DNA of 64,000 nt from NCBI RefSeq assembly GCF_028694605.1, contig NZ_JAQVKP010000013.1, forward strand, positions 1 to 64,000. The letters are read 5' to 3'. The notes under the pieces were generated by a model. That model did no database searches. It saw nothing but the letters and a program-made list of their open reading frames with translations, and was not told the DNA's origin. Both the position numbers and the translations under genes were made by a program. The stretch comes from Sulfurimonas sp. Its GTDB lineage: Bacteria > Campylobacterota > Campylobacteria > Campylobacterales > Sulfurimonadaceae. Position 1 is the stretch's first letter, and every line of letters starts with the position of its first letter. Below, one piece after another: positions 27,031-37,488 of the stretch.

Positions 27031-28419
27031 TTAATGTTTGATGTAAAGTCCAAGCACTTCAAACTGAACATACCAGATAGCAAGCGAAGCAAAATAACCT
27101 ACTAAAATAGTCCATGCGTACTTCATATGCGAACCAAACGTATAGATTCCCGGGAGTTTGCCCATAACGCCGACACCCGCTGCCGAACCAAAAGAGATAA
27201 GCGAACCGCCTACTCCGGCAGTCATTGTTACCAGCATCCACTGGTCAAGTCCCATATCAGGGTTAGCCTTTAGAATCGCCGACATGACAGGAACGTTATC
27301 TACTATAGCAGAGAGAAAACCAACTCCTATGTTTGACCATGTAGGACCAAGAACCGCCGGATCATAGACCACCGCCGCAAGTCCAAGCCAGCCCACAAAG
27401 TAGAGCGCTCCGACCGCTGCCAAGATACCGAAGAAGAAGAGAAGCGTATTGTTCTCAATCTTTGCGATGGAGTGAAAGATATTGAAGTGAGAATTATGCA
27501 CTTTTTTAAGTCTGTAGGCATAAAGCTTAAGCAGAGAGAGACCAAAGAGCATACCCCACATTGCAGGCAAATGCAACACTTGATGTGATAAAACCGCACA
27601 TACGATGGTAAATACTCCAAGTCCGATAACTACTTGAGCACCATGCATCATCTCAGGCTTTTTCTCGGTAGTCGCATCAAAAAACGGTGTCTCATCCGGT
27701 ACAAATCTACTTAAGAGATATCCCGTTACAAGAAAACCTCCGATTGAAGCGGGGAATAGGAATAGGAAGTCAATAAACTCACCTTTGCCCGCTGCCCATG
27801 CCATAAGGGTAGTGATATCTCCAAAAGGACTCCATGCACCGCCGGCATTTGCAGCTACGACTATATTGATAGCTCCGGGAACCAAGAAAGAGGCCTTGTT
27901 GCGCTCAATGGTGATAAGAACAGTAGAAAGTATAAGTGCTGTTGTTAGGTTGTCTGCAACAGGAGAGATAAAAAATGCCAATAGCCCCGTTGCCCAAAAA
28001 AGCTTTTTATAGCTGTACCCTTTAGAGACAAGGTTGTATTTTAGTCTGTCAAAGACACCCATATGAATCATTGATTCGATAAAAGTCATAGCAACGAACA
28101 AGAAGAAGAAAATCTCTGCAATTTCTAATATAATATGCTCAACCTGCGTATGAACTAGGTTCATATCCATACTGTTCACGGCATAGTAAAATGCTACGAG
28201 TATAAACAAAAATGTCCCGGTAAATAGAGCCGGTTTGGCTTTATCTATATGGTACTTCTCCTCCGCGGCAACAAAATAGTAGCCGATAACAAATATAACA
28301 AGAGAAGCGATTCCCACCCATGTAAACGTCAAATCCGGTATAGCGCCTCCATCCGAACTCCCACCGCTTGCGTAGGCAAACCCAAATCCAAGAAACAACA
28401 GTATCAACAACCTAATCAT
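27031..28419 (-). CDS. nhaD: NhaD-type Na+/H+ antiporter
   Basis: Inner-membrane sodium/proton antiporter. The 462-residue protein has an N-terminal signal-like helix (MIRLLILLFLGFGFAYA) and about 12 membrane segments, with the motifs FFISPVADNLTTALILST and FLSAIVDNVPVMSAIL typical of NhaD. I chose the ATG at 28419 because AAAAGG then has correct spacing and it overlaps the nadB stop by 8 bases. The ATG two codons upstream is possible. Confidence 0.92.
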   Translation of the reverse strand: MIRLLILLFLGFGFAYASGGSSDGGAIPDLTFTWVGIASLVIFVIGYYFVAAEEKYHIDKAKPALFTGTFLFILVAFYYAVNSMDMNLVHTQVEHIILEIAEIFFFLFVAMTFIESMIHMGVFDRLKYNLVSKGYSYKKLFWATGLLAFFISPVADNLTTALILSTVLITIERNKASFLVPGAINIVVAANAGGAWSPFGDITTLMAWAAGKGEFIDFLFLFPASIGGFLVTGYLLSRFVPDETPFFDATTEKKPEMMHGAQVVIGLGVFTIVCAVLSHQVLHLPAMWGMLFGLSLLKLYAYRLKKVHNSHFNIFHSIAKIENNTLLFFFGILAAVGALYFVGWLGLAAVVYDPAVLGPTWSNIGVGFLSAIVDNVPVMSAILKANPDMGLDQWMLVTMTAGVGGSLISFGSAAGVGVMGKLPGIYTFGSHMKYAWTILVGYFASLAIWYVQFEVLGLYIKH

Positions 28420-29863
28420 TTTCATCCTTTTGTATAAAATGTACCCCGACAGACTCGTCTCTCGCTAATGCAGCAAGGACAATCTCTCTTGCGCTAAGCA
28501 AACGAAATTTGAGTAGTTTACCAATTTTTTCATTCAAAAGAGCATTAATCTGCTCTAATGCACTCTTTAAACCGCTTTTTGTTCGAACAATGGAGACATC
28601 CTCCCACATAATACGGCGAAGCAGATTTTTCTTCTCCTTATCCTCTTTGTAGCTCATCACCTCATCAGCGACTTCAAACACAACACTCTTTTTTTGCTCT
28701 TTTTTACTCAAAAGATGTGCAACCGCTCTTTTTCCAAAAACAAGACCCTCTAAGAGCGAGTTAGAGGCAAGTCTGTTTGCTCCGTGTACTTTTGTGGAAG
28801 CAACCTCACCTACGGCATAAAGAGATTTTACGCTTGGCACTGCACCATTAATATCTGTTTTAATCCCACCTATAGCATAGTGAAATGCCGGAGATATCGG
28901 AACGCGCTGCTTTGGCACATCAAAACCTAAGTCTTGAAGATTTTTATATAGATTTGGAAAGCGTTTTGTAAAATAAACATGCTCAAAATTTTTAAATGAC
29001 AGGTAAGTCTGCATCCCTGTTTTTTTATGGTGATCGTAAATCGCTTTGCTTACGATGTCTCGTGAAGCAAGTTCGCCTCTTTCGTCATAATCAAAAAGAA
29101 ATCTTCTTCCGTTCTCATCTTCAACCGTAGCCCCTTCACCTCTTAGAGCCTCAGTAAGAAGCAGTTTTTGCGCAGAGTTGTTATCCACAAAAACAGTCGG
29201 ATGAAACTGCATCATCTCCATATCTGCAAGTTCTATCCCCTTCATCACGCAAAGCCCCTGCATGTCGGCACTGATACAAGGCGCATTGGTATGATAAGCA
29301 TACAAAGAACCTACTCCGCCGCTTGCAATGATGACATTATCCGCATAAATATTGCGGCTCTCTCTATGGTCAAGAACCGTTACGCCGTAACATTCGCCAT
29401 CTTTTATAAGCAAATCTACTACTCTGGCATCTGTTAGCATCGGGTGAGGATTTTGCTGTAGTAAAAAGTAGTGCATATAGCGACCCGTTGCATCGCCTCC
29501 CGCATGAAGAATCCTCTCTTTGGAGTGAGCTGCTTCTTTGGTGTAGAGAAGTTTGCCGTCTTTGTCTCTGTCAAACTCAAAGCCGCGCGCTATCAAATCA
29601 TCTATAATCGCCTTTGAGTTCTCACTAAGAACCCTTACTGCCATTTCATCGCAAAGACCGGCTCCCGCATCAAGTGTATCTTTGACATGAGAAGGGATAT
29701 CTTCTGCGTCAATAGCCAGAGCGATACCGCCCTGTGCGTAAAAACTGTTGCACTTAAAAGTCTCTCTTTTGTTGATAATGAGGACTTTTTTATCACGAGG
29801 CAGATGCATGGCGGCATAAAGCCCCGCTACGCCGGCTCCCACTACAATGACATCATATTTCAT
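28412..29863 (-). CDS. nadB: L-aspartate oxidase
   Basis: FAD enzyme oxidising aspartate to iminoaspartate, the first step of NAD synthesis with NadA. The 483-residue protein has the FAD-binding VVGAGVAGLYAAMHL at residues about 6-20, FYAQGGIALA, and RYMHYFLL. The C-terminal helical domain is typical. It overlaps the lipoprotein gene at its 5' end and nhaD at its 3' end. Confidence 0.95.
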   Translation of the reverse strand: MKYDVIVVGAGVAGLYAAMHLPRDKKVLIINKRETFKCNSFYAQGGIALAIDAEDIPSHVKDTLDAGAGLCDEMAVRVLSENSKAIIDDLIARGFEFDRDKDGKLLYTKEAAHSKERILHAGGDATGRYMHYFLLQQNPHPMLTDARVVDLLIKDGECYGVTVLDHRESRNIYADNVIIASGGVGSLYAYHTNAPCISADMQGLCVMKGIELADMEMMQFHPTVFVDNNSAQKLLLTEALRGEGATVEDENGRRFLFDYDERGELASRDIVSKAIYDHHKKTGMQTYLSFKNFEHVYFTKRFPNLYKNLQDLGFDVPKQRVPISPAFHYAIGGIKTDINGAVPSVKSLYAVGEVASTKVHGANRLASNSLLEGLVFGKRAVAHLLSKKEQKKSVVFEVADEVMSYKEDKEKKNLLRRIMWEDVSIVRTKSGLKSALEQINALLNEKIGKLLKFRLLSAREIVLAALARDESVGVHFIQKDEND

Positions 29864-30054
29864 TTTTGTGCAGTTTCGCTTTCATTATTATCAATCTTTG
29901 GCTTTTTGATAATAAACTTGATATTATCATCACCATTTGGTGCTCTCTCCTGATAGTAAGGGTCGGCTTTATACCCGCATCCGCTTAGATTAAGCAAAAA
30001 GATTGCTATAATTACTCCATGAAAAACGCTGCTCAGATTATAGATTCTCTTCAA
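29860..30054 (-). CDS. Small lipoprotein, LptM-like pattern
   Basis: A TTG start at 30052-30054, with GAGG 6-7 bases upstream, gives a 64-residue protein. It has KR at the N-terminus, a hydrophobic core VIIAIFLLN and a lipobox LSGC followed by GYKADPYYQE. The lipobox plus YKADPYY pattern recalls LptM-type small lipoproteins (formerly YifL). The ATG frame would give a 121-residue protein with no signal, so TTG is preferred. Its start overlaps the divergent DciA-like gene by 36 bases. It is followed by nadB. Confidence 0.65.
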   Translation of the reverse strand: MKRIYNLSSVFHGVIIAIFLLNLSGCGYKADPYYQERAPNGDDNIKFIIKKPKIDNNESETAQK

Positions 30055-30477
30055 AGTCAACCTCAATTTTCCAGACTCTCTTGGCATAAATGCATGCAAA
30101 GAGTCCAATCTATGTTTACACCGCCGGTTCAGAAAATGATTAACTTCACCTATATCAAGAACAAAACACTTTTTTTTGTATTCAATCACCCCGCTGGGAA
30201 ACAAGAGTTTGATAATAATATACAAACTATTAAAAGCGCTTTAAAATTCTACATGCCGCCGGAGTGCATGGAAGAAGATACACCTCTTTTTAACGACATT
30301 AGAGCTTTTGTTACACATACGCCAAGAAAATCATCGCAAGAGCCAAAGTTAAGAAAAGAGGTTTACAAAGAGCGTTCAAACGGCAATTTTGAGATACCTA
30401 TAGAAGATGAAAAACTTCATGCAATTGCGTTAAGCATCCAAAAAATCATCAAAGAGATAAAAAACAATGACACTTGA
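30019..30477 (+). CDS. DUF721/DciA-like protein
   Basis: A 152-residue protein whose first 80 residues ([20 protein letters not shown], then [19 protein letters not shown]) fit the DUF721 (DciA) pattern. DciA proteins load the replicative helicase in many bacteria. It lacks a clear ribosome binding site. The uvrC start lies 11 bases inside its 3' end. The assignment rests on fold-like features and position. Confidence 0.6.
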   Translation: MKNAAQIIDSLQSQPQFSRLSWHKCMQRVQSMFTPPVQKMINFTYIKNKTLFFVFNHPAGKQEFDNNIQTIKSALKFYMPPECMEEDTPLFNDIRAFVTHTPRKSSQEPKLRKEVYKERSNGNFEIPIEDEKLHAIALSIQKIIKEIKNNDT

Positions 30478-32269
30478 AGAGAGCATAAAACAGCTTCCCG
30501 ACTCCGCCGGAATTTACCAATACTTTGATATAAACGGACGGCTTTTATATGTAGGAAAAGCAAAAAGTTTAGCAAAAAGAGTAAAAAGCTACTTCTACTT
30601 TAGTCCCAAACTAAGAGTAAATCCAAATCTCTCAAGCAGAATCTCAAAGATGATTTCGCAAACCGTCTCACTTAACTATATCGTTGTCAACTCTGAACAC
30701 GATGCGCTTATTCTTGAAAACTCTCTTATTAAGCAGTTGGTGCCAAAGTACAATATTTTGCTTCGTGATGATAAAACCTACCCATACATTTACATCGATT
30801 ATGGGCAAAAGTATCCCCGTTTTGAGATAACAAGAAAGATTATCAAATCCTCAACCATAAAGTATTACGGTCCCTACTCCGTTGGAGCGCGCGATATCTT
30901 GGACTCTGTCTATGAACTCTGCTCTCTTGTACAAAAAAAAGGTTCTCTCGCATCAAAAAAACTTTGTCTCTACCATCAGATAGGCAAATGCCTTGGTCCT
31001 TGTGAATTAGAAATCCCGCAAGAACGTTATCAAAAAGAGATTGATTTTGCCGCAGAACTTATCCAAAATAAAAAAACACTCCTTAAAAAACTTGAAGAAA
31101 AGATGCTCTTTTATGCAGAGAATTTGCGTTTTGAAGAGGCAAAAGAGATTCGTGACAGATGCGAGCGTATAAGCCGTTCCGAGGTAAAAAGCGAGATAGA
31201 TTTTGCAAGCAAAGAAAACTACGATATTTTCGCCATAGCCCATACAGAGGCAAAAGCTGCCGTTGTTCGTATCTTTATGCGTGATGGAAAAATCATCTCC
31301 TCCTCTCATGACACTATCGCACTACATGAGGGATGCGATGCCGATGAACTCTACTCTCGGGCTCTAATGGAATTTTATGCACACGGCAAACCGCCTATCA
31401 TTGCGCCTATTTTAGTAGCCTCTGATTTTGAGGGCAAAGAGATTTTACAAGAACATCTCACTGCTCTTTTTGAAAAAAAAGCTACCGTTCACATTCCAAA
31501 AACGGGTAAGAAAAAACAGCTTATCGACTTAGCACTGCTCAATGCAGCCGAACTTCTAAAAAAAGAGTTTGCATACAAAAAGAACGGTATTGAAGAAGAA
31601 ATAAAGAATCTTTTTGGATTTCAAAGGACACCGGAGCGTATCGAGATTTTTGACAACTCACATATGTCAGGCATGGCAACAGTCGGCGCTATGGCAGTCT
31701 ATGCCAACGGAGCATTTGATAAAAAAAGCTATCGCATCTATCATCTAAGCGCAAAGGATGAGTATGGACAAATGCGTGAAATGCTCACAAGGAGGTGTGA
31801 GGGTTTTGAAAAAAATCCGCCGCCGGATTTGTGGGTACTTGATGGCGGAGCAACACTGCTTCATCTTGCCCTTGAAATTCTAGAGTCACATGGACTTTTT
31901 TTAGATGTTATCGCCATCGCAAAAGAGAAAGTTGATGCTAAGGCACACCGTGCAAAGGGAAAGGCAAAAGATATCTTGCACTCAAAAGAGAGCATTTTGA
32001 AACTTCAAGAGAGCGACAAGAGACTTCATTTTGTACAAAAACTAAGGGATGAAGCACATAGATGCGCTCTCAATTTCCATAAAAAAACAAAATTAAAACA
32101 TGATCAAGAAAGCAAACTTCTCACCCTCAAAGGGATATCACAAGCCAAAATCATCAAACTTCTCAATCATTTTGGGACGTTTGAAGCACTCCGCGAAGCT
32201 AGCATCCAAGAGATAAGTTGCGTTTTAAACATAAAAGATGCAAATATAATAAAAGATAGCTACTTATAA
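30467..32269 (+). CDS. uvrC: Excinuclease ABC subunit C
   Basis: UvrC makes the dual incisions of nucleotide excision repair. The 600-residue protein has an N-terminal GIY-YIG domain ([20 protein letters not shown]), a UvrB-binding UVR motif ([20 protein letters not shown]) and the RNase H-like domain ([32 protein letters not shown]). The C-terminal helix-hairpin-helix ends near [13 protein letters not shown]. Confidence 0.96.
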   Translation: MTLEESIKQLPDSAGIYQYFDINGRLLYVGKAKSLAKRVKSYFYFSPKLRVNPNLSSRISKMISQTVSLNYIVVNSEHDALILENSLIKQLVPKYNILLRDDKTYPYIYIDYGQKYPRFEITRKIIKSSTIKYYGPYSVGARDILDSVYELCSLVQKKGSLASKKLCLYHQIGKCLGPCELEIPQERYQKEIDFAAELIQNKKTLLKKLEEKMLFYAENLRFEEAKEIRDRCERISRSEVKSEIDFASKENYDIFAIAHTEAKAAVVRIFMRDGKIISSSHDTIALHEGCDADELYSRALMEFYAHGKPPIIAPILVASDFEGKEILQEHLTALFEKKATVHIPKTGKKKQLIDLALLNAAELLKKEFAYKKNGIEEEIKNLFGFQRTPERIEIFDNSHMSGMATVGAMAVYANGAFDKKSYRIYHLSAKDEYGQMREMLTRRCEGFEKNPPPDLWVLDGGATLLHLALEILESHGLFLDVIAIAKEKVDAKAHRAKGKAKDILHSKESILKLQESDKRLHFVQKLRDEAHRCALNFHKKTKLKHDQESKLLTLKGISQAKIIKLLNHFGTFEALREASIQEISCVLNIKDANIIKDSYL

Positions 32270-32338
32270 GTTTTTTTTTAAACTATTAATGCTATATTTA
32301 GCGGATTTTGTGATTTTTGACAATAAACAGAGGTTTTC

Positions 32339-32746
32339 ATGAGTAAAGTTGTACCAAAAAATGAGGAGTACCTTTTTGAGGGAAAAGTAGCCATCGTTCA
32401 GACTGATTTGAGTGGGAATATTACTTTTGCCAACAGAAAGTTTTGTGAAGTCTCCGGCTATACACTAGGGGAACTTCTAGGCAGTAACATCAACATAACA
32501 AAACATCCCGATACACATGAGTCTATTTTTGAGAAGATGTGGAACACTTTAAAAAGTGGGCAAGTTTATAACGGTATGCTTAAAAATCTACGCAAAGATG
32601 GACTCTACTACTGGATAGATATTGAAATTGCCCCTATTTTCAACAAACAAGATCAGATGACAGGGTACATCTCTGTCAGTAAACCTTCTCCGAGAAAAAA
32701 TATTCAAGAAAATGAAAAATTGCAACAAAATAGCGATAATCGCTAA
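32339..32746 (+). CDS. Single PAS-domain sensory protein
   Basis: A 135-residue protein consisting of one PAS domain (TDLSGNITFANRKFCEVSGY, then HPDTHESIFEKMWNTLKSG, DGLYYWIDIEIAPIF) of the Aer-like type, which often binds FAD or haem. It has no output domain. A TATATTT -10 box lies about 45 bases upstream. It is 12 bases upstream of the HPt gene and heads a four-gene signalling operon. Confidence 0.87.
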   Translation: MSKVVPKNEEYLFEGKVAIVQTDLSGNITFANRKFCEVSGYTLGELLGSNINITKHPDTHESIFEKMWNTLKSGQVYNGMLKNLRKDGLYYWIDIEIAPIFNKQDQMTGYISVSKPSPRKNIQENEKLQQNSDNR

Positions 32747-32758
32747 CAAAGGGCACCA

Positions 32759-34276
32759 ATGCTAATTTATAATCATAAAAAAGAGTTTGTAGGGATAGAC
32801 GAATCTAGCCTTAAAGCCATCGGATTCTCTAGTATAGCAGATATGCGTACGGAAGCCGCAGATTTTGCGGATCTTTTTACTAAAACACCAGGTTATATCC
32901 ATAACTTCAAGCATGTTCACTGGATTGACTATATAGCGTGTAACGACAGCGGTATGGATGCAAAAGCGATTATCGGCGCAAGAGACAAGAAATTTACTGC
33001 AAACATTGCTATAAAAACAATCTACCTTGCCGACAATCCTGCGCAAAAAGCTTTCATCGTCGAACTTATAAACCTCAGACCGCTCTCCGGTGCGCAAGAA
33101 GCACAAATCATTGCTACTGCACCAATGCAAAAAGTCACACCTCGAAATGTAACTCCACTTAAAAAAGAGCCAGTTTATGAGAGCCTTAGCCCAAATATCA
33201 TCAAAGATTCTTATGAAGACACAACCTATGAACCGACACCTGAAATACAAAACAAACCACGTAACATTAAGATTGAAATAGATGATTTACTGGCAGAAAC
33301 GCCCGTTGTTCTAAAGCCGGAACTCCCTGCTCAAGAGAGCAGAAAAGAGCCGTTGCCTGAAGTAAAGCAAGCGCTTGCCGAAGAGAACCCTTTTGACAGC
33401 TATATTTTTGACCCAAATGTTGCATCACATGATTTAGGACTGCCGCTTGATTTGGTAGAAGAGTTCGTCCAAGACTTTATCGCTCAGGCAAACAGCTTTA
33501 AAAATGATCTCTACAGCTCTCTTGCCAACGGAAACATGGATGCTCTTAAATCCCAATCCCACAAACTAAAAGGGGTTGCGGCAAACCTTAGAATTGAAGA
33601 TGCGCTTGATGCACTGAAAATTATCAACACATCCCATGACGAGTATGAGATAAAAACAAACCTTGACAGATTTTATAAAATTATCAATAAGCTCTCAAAA
33701 AACGAAACTTCTGATGTTGTCATTGAAAAAGCGCCAATTGAAACAGCAGAGACAGATACTCTTATTTTATCTTTTAAAGATGAGCCGCTTACAACACAGT
33801 TAAATCAAATCAACGATGCAGATGTCCCTGATACAATAGAAATCCCTGAGCTGGCGGATGATGATTTTTTCAGCTCTTCCACACTCTCTGAAGATGCAAA
33901 CAGTGTAGATTTATCGGTACACGAAGAGTCCCTTGAAAAAGATGAAAGTCCTAAAGTTGTCATTCATTATGACAAAAAGAAAATAGCCCATGAAATAGGC
34001 TTGGATTTAGAGAGTTTTAATGAGCTTTTTGAAGACTATCTTGCTGAAACAAGCGAGATAATAAAAGAGATGGACAAAGCAATACAAAAAGGCGATTTGT
34101 CCGGCAGTAAAAGTGCTGCTATCAAAATTAAAGGGATGAGTGACAATATGAGAATTCATGAGTTCGATACATATTTAGAGGGCATCATCAATGCCAAAGA
34201 TGATGAGCAAATCAAAGATTTAGTGGCACAAACAATCGCTACTTTAACACTTATATCAAAAACAGAAGGTAAATAA
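32759..34276 (+). CDS. Dual HPt-domain phosphotransfer protein with PAS-like N-terminus
   Basis: The 505-residue protein has a PAS-like N-terminus (FVGIDESSLKAIGFSSIADM) and an acidic linker. The first HPt domain has its phospho-acceptor His268 in SHKLKGVAANLRI. A second linker leads to HPt2 at about 390-500. In HPt2 the aligned motif is AIKIKGMSDNMRI, with Ile455 where the His should be, so it cannot be phosphorylated the usual way. The stop overlaps the kinase start by one base (TAATG). A phosphotransfer or scaffold role in this operon is inferred. Confidence 0.85.
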   Translation: MLIYNHKKEFVGIDESSLKAIGFSSIADMRTEAADFADLFTKTPGYIHNFKHVHWIDYIACNDSGMDAKAIIGARDKKFTANIAIKTIYLADNPAQKAFIVELINLRPLSGAQEAQIIATAPMQKVTPRNVTPLKKEPVYESLSPNIIKDSYEDTTYEPTPEIQNKPRNIKIEIDDLLAETPVVLKPELPAQESRKEPLPEVKQALAEENPFDSYIFDPNVASHDLGLPLDLVEEFVQDFIAQANSFKNDLYSSLANGNMDALKSQSHKLKGVAANLRIEDALDALKIINTSHDEYEIKTNLDRFYKIINKLSKNETSDVVIEKAPIETAETDTLILSFKDEPLTTQLNQINDADVPDTIEIPELADDDFFSSSTLSEDANSVDLSVHEESLEKDESPKVVIHYDKKKIAHEIGLDLESFNELFEDYLAETSEIIKEMDKAIQKGDLSGSKSAAIKIKGMSDNMRIHEFDTYLEGIINAKDDEQIKDLVAQTIATLTLISKTEGK

Positions 34277-37200
34277 TGCAGCTGGGACTAAAAAACAGAT
34301 TAAGACTTATCAGTCTTCTTCCTATTGTCATACTTTTTGCAATAACGAGTTATTATGTTTATACATCGTTTTTAGGGTTCAACGCAGCGCAGCATCTCCA
34401 AAACAGATTAGAGCAAAACGGAAAGCTTAATGAAATTATTCATAACGTTGCTCGTGAGCGTGGTATGAGCGCAATGTATCTCGGAAACAAGACGGAAAAT
34501 ATCCTCAAATCACTTCAGGAACAGAGAAAAGTTGTTGATCAAAAAGTGGAGAGTTTTCTCCAGTTTGCCCAAGGCAGCAAAACGTTCCATATAGATTCCA
34601 AAAGCAGTAACAAATCAACGAGTGAGGTTGATACCGTCATCGCAACCGTTGCTAAGATAAGAGCCGTAAGACCGCTTGTAGATGTCGCCAGCATTGGACC
34701 TAAGGAGTTAATGGACGCTTATATTGCGGCACAGTCAGTTTTCATTAAGCAACTTACTCAAATTACAGAAAACCAGATAGATAAAGAGGTAAGTGGGCTC
34801 TACTCTATTTATATTGCAATGGCAAATGCGAAAGAAGCTTCAGGGATAGAGAGAGCGCACATGGCATATATCCTCTCTCACTCGACGGTACTTGAGGGTG
34901 AGGATTTAAGCAAGTGGCTTTCTCTTATCGGTAGGGCTGATGCAATCAACTACAAAGAAGCTCAAGACAAAGAGCTTATAAAAGAGTTGGACAAAATTTT
35001 CAAAAACGAAGAAGCTCAAGAACTTTTTGAAGAGATTAACAATGAGAGAACTGCCATTATCTCAGCTGCAAAAAGTGGTGAATATGAGATTACCTCCGGA
35101 GTCTGGTTTACAATGCTCTCTGAGAAAATCAACATTATCGCTCAAGCAGAAGATTTGCTTTCAAGCATAATGAACAAACGATCAAAAAAAATACAGGATG
35201 AATCGCTTCAAGTTCTAATCGTTACTTTTACGGTGTGGTTTATTTCAATTATTCTTGCAGTTTTGGGATACATACTAGCTAACGAGATTGCAAAAAACAT
35301 CAAAAGTCTTGAACACGTTTTAGAAACAGTTACAGGTGACTATGACTCAAAAGGGAAAAAAATCAACCTTCATACGGCAGAAGGTACAAACTTAGCCTAC
35401 CAACTTCTTGAGGATATTATTGAGCAGACTAAAAAAGATAAAATTTCTGCACAAGAAGCAAGTGAGGCAAAATCCATGTTCTTGGCAAATATGTCACATG
35501 AGATTCGAACACCTCTTAATGGAATTGTCGGATTTACTGAACTTCTCAAAGATTCAGGACTTCAAGAAGAGCAGAGCGAGTTTGTCGATATCATCGAAAA
35601 AAGTTCGGAAAATCTTCTTGAGATTATCAATAACATCCTTGACCTCTCAAAAATTGAGAGCAACAAACTTGAAATTGAAAACATTGCATTTAACCCTATC
35701 TTAGAATTTGAGAGTGCAGTTGAAGTTTATGCTGTCCGTGCGAGCGAAAAACATATTAATCTTGGATGCTTTATCGATCCAAGTCTTGAGTTTCCTCTCA
35801 AAGGCGACCCAACCAAACTTAAAGAGGTTATCATCAACCTACTCTCCAATGCGGTTAAGTTTACAAACAATGGCGGTTCTATCAACGTCAGTATCAGAAA
35901 ACTCGCATCAGAAAAAGCTGGCAAAACAAGAGTTAAGTTTGAAATTCAAGATAGCGGTATAGGCGTAACAAGTGAACAAAAATCCAAAATCTTTGAAGCA
36001 TTTTCTCAGGCTGACACTTCCATTACGCGTAAATATGGCGGAACCGGTCTTGGACTTACAATATCTAGTAATTTTGTTGAGCTGATGGGTGGCAAGCTCG
36101 ACCTTGAGAGTACGGTAGGCGAAGGTACGACTTTCTTCTTTGTGCTTGATTTTGATGAAGTGGAGACACTAAGTGAGAGCTCACAGGGTAATTTTAATAC
36201 GTTAAAAGCGCTTATTTTGAGCGATTCCTACAAAATTAAAAAACAAGACAAGTACCTAAGAGAATATCTTGACTATTATGGAGTTGCGCACACAACATTT
36301 ACAGATATATCTAAAATAAACCTTCTCTCTCAAGATACAACTTACAATCTTCTCTTTGTCGATTATGACTATACAAATGAAGAGACATTACGTGAATTCT
36401 CAAAGCTTCCACAGCGTCTCATCGTTCTAACAAAATCAAATCTTATGAAGCGGATAGATTCCCTCGGACTGGATATCTTTAAGATACTTTATGAACCTAT
36501 CCACGCCTCTAAAATCAAACAGGCGCTTGAAAACTATATTGCATCATATGCTGTAATACAAGTTGCCAAAAAAAGAGCTCGCAAGAAATTTGACCTTAAC
36601 AAATCAAAGTTTGTTGCGAATGTACTGGTAGCAGAGGATAATGTTATCAACCAAAAACTTATCCAAAGAACATTAGAGGATTTAGGACTTAGCGTAACCA
36701 TAGCAAACAATGGTCTTGATGCGTTTCAAAAGAGAAAAGATGGAAAGTTTGATCTTATCTTCATGGATATACAAATGCCATTTTTAGACGGGGTGGAAGC
36801 TACTGCAGAGATTTTAGAGTGGGAGCAAGACTACAGACAGCCTCACACTCCTATTGTCGCACTTACAGCAAATGCACTTAAAGGGGATAGAGAGAGATTT
36901 TTAGCCGCCGGACTTGATGAATATACGACAAAACCTCTTGTGCGAACAGAAATTATCTCCGTGCTTAACTTGTTCCTTTCTGACTTTATCGTTGAAGCAG
37001 ATGATTTAATAGCTACTCCGAATGATAAAACTTTACACGAAACAAGCATAGAAGAGACTCTAATAGAAAAAATTAATGAAGCTGCACAGCACCATACGAC
37101 AGCAACGGAATATAGAGCCGATGTGCTTATAGCGAAGAAAAGCAGCTTTGAAACAAAACTTTATACAAAAGTAATTGAGTCTGTGGATGGCTTAACGTAC

Positions 37201-37479
37201 GAGGTTGCATCTTCACTCGTTGACTTTCAAGAACTTATCAGCAACTACTCTTACAAAGTAGTTCTCTTTGATAAAGAGTACAACAATCTTGACGTTGACG
37301 CAACCGCAGCAACAATAAGACATCTCAGTGCCTCCAACGGTCTTAAGTCACATATCGTGCTAGTAGATGATTCGGTGCAGAAAAACAGCACTCAGTATAT
37401 AGAAAAAGTGGATGAGATTATAGACAACGTTGTTACTAGAGATATGCTAAAATCCATTTTTGAAAAACATGCCAAATAA
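34276..37479 (+). CDS. Hybrid histidine kinase with NIT sensor and receiver-like domains
   Basis: A 1067-residue membrane kinase. A transmembrane helix (about 11-33) leads to a periplasmic NIT-like domain with NVARERGMSAMYLG and IERAHMAYIL, as in nitrate/nitrite sensors. The second helix is about 313-336. HisKA has His408 in FLANMSHEIRTPLNGIVG and HATPase has NLLSNAVKFTNNG, DSGIGV and YGGTGLGLTIS. A degenerate receiver (about 640-755) precedes a normal receiver with Asp831 in FMDIQMPFLDG. A third, C-terminal receiver-like domain has VVLFDKEYNNLD. Sensing nitrate or nitrite is inferred. Confidence 0.88.
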   Translation: MQLGLKNRLRLISLLPIVILFAITSYYVYTSFLGFNAAQHLQNRLEQNGKLNEIIHNVARERGMSAMYLGNKTENILKSLQEQRKVVDQKVESFLQFAQGSKTFHIDSKSSNKSTSEVDTVIATVAKIRAVRPLVDVASIGPKELMDAYIAAQSVFIKQLTQITENQIDKEVSGLYSIYIAMANAKEASGIERAHMAYILSHSTVLEGEDLSKWLSLIGRADAINYKEAQDKELIKELDKIFKNEEAQELFEEINNERTAIISAAKSGEYEITSGVWFTMLSEKINIIAQAEDLLSSIMNKRSKKIQDESLQVLIVTFTVWFISIILAVLGYILANEIAKNIKSLEHVLETVTGDYDSKGKKINLHTAEGTNLAYQLLEDIIEQTKKDKISAQEASEAKSMFLANMSHEIRTPLNGIVGFTELLKDSGLQEEQSEFVDIIEKSSENLLEIINNILDLSKIESNKLEIENIAFNPILEFESAVEVYAVRASEKHINLGCFIDPSLEFPLKGDPTKLKEVIINLLSNAVKFTNNGGSINVSIRKLASEKAGKTRVKFEIQDSGIGVTSEQKSKIFEAFSQADTSITRKYGGTGLGLTISSNFVELMGGKLDLESTVGEGTTFFFVLDFDEVETLSESSQGNFNTLKALILSDSYKIKKQDKYLREYLDYYGVAHTTFTDISKINLLSQDTTYNLLFVDYDYTNEETLREFSKLPQRLIVLTKSNLMKRIDSLGLDIFKILYEPIHASKIKQALENYIASYAVIQVAKKRARKKFDLNKSKFVANVLVAEDNVINQKLIQRTLEDLGLSVTIANNGLDAFQKRKDGKFDLIFMDIQMPFLDGVEATAEILEWEQDYRQPHTPIVALTANALKGDRERFLAAGLDEYTTKPLVRTEIISVLNLFLSDFIVEADDLIATPNDKTLHETSIEETLIEKINEAAQHHTTATEYRADVLIAKKSSFETKLYTKVIESVDGLTYEVASSLVDFQELISNYSYKVVLFDKEYNNLDVDATAATIRHLSASNGLKSHIVLVDDSVQKNSTQYIEKVDEIIDNVVTRDMLKSIFEKHAK

Positions 37480-37488
37480 GGAAACTAA

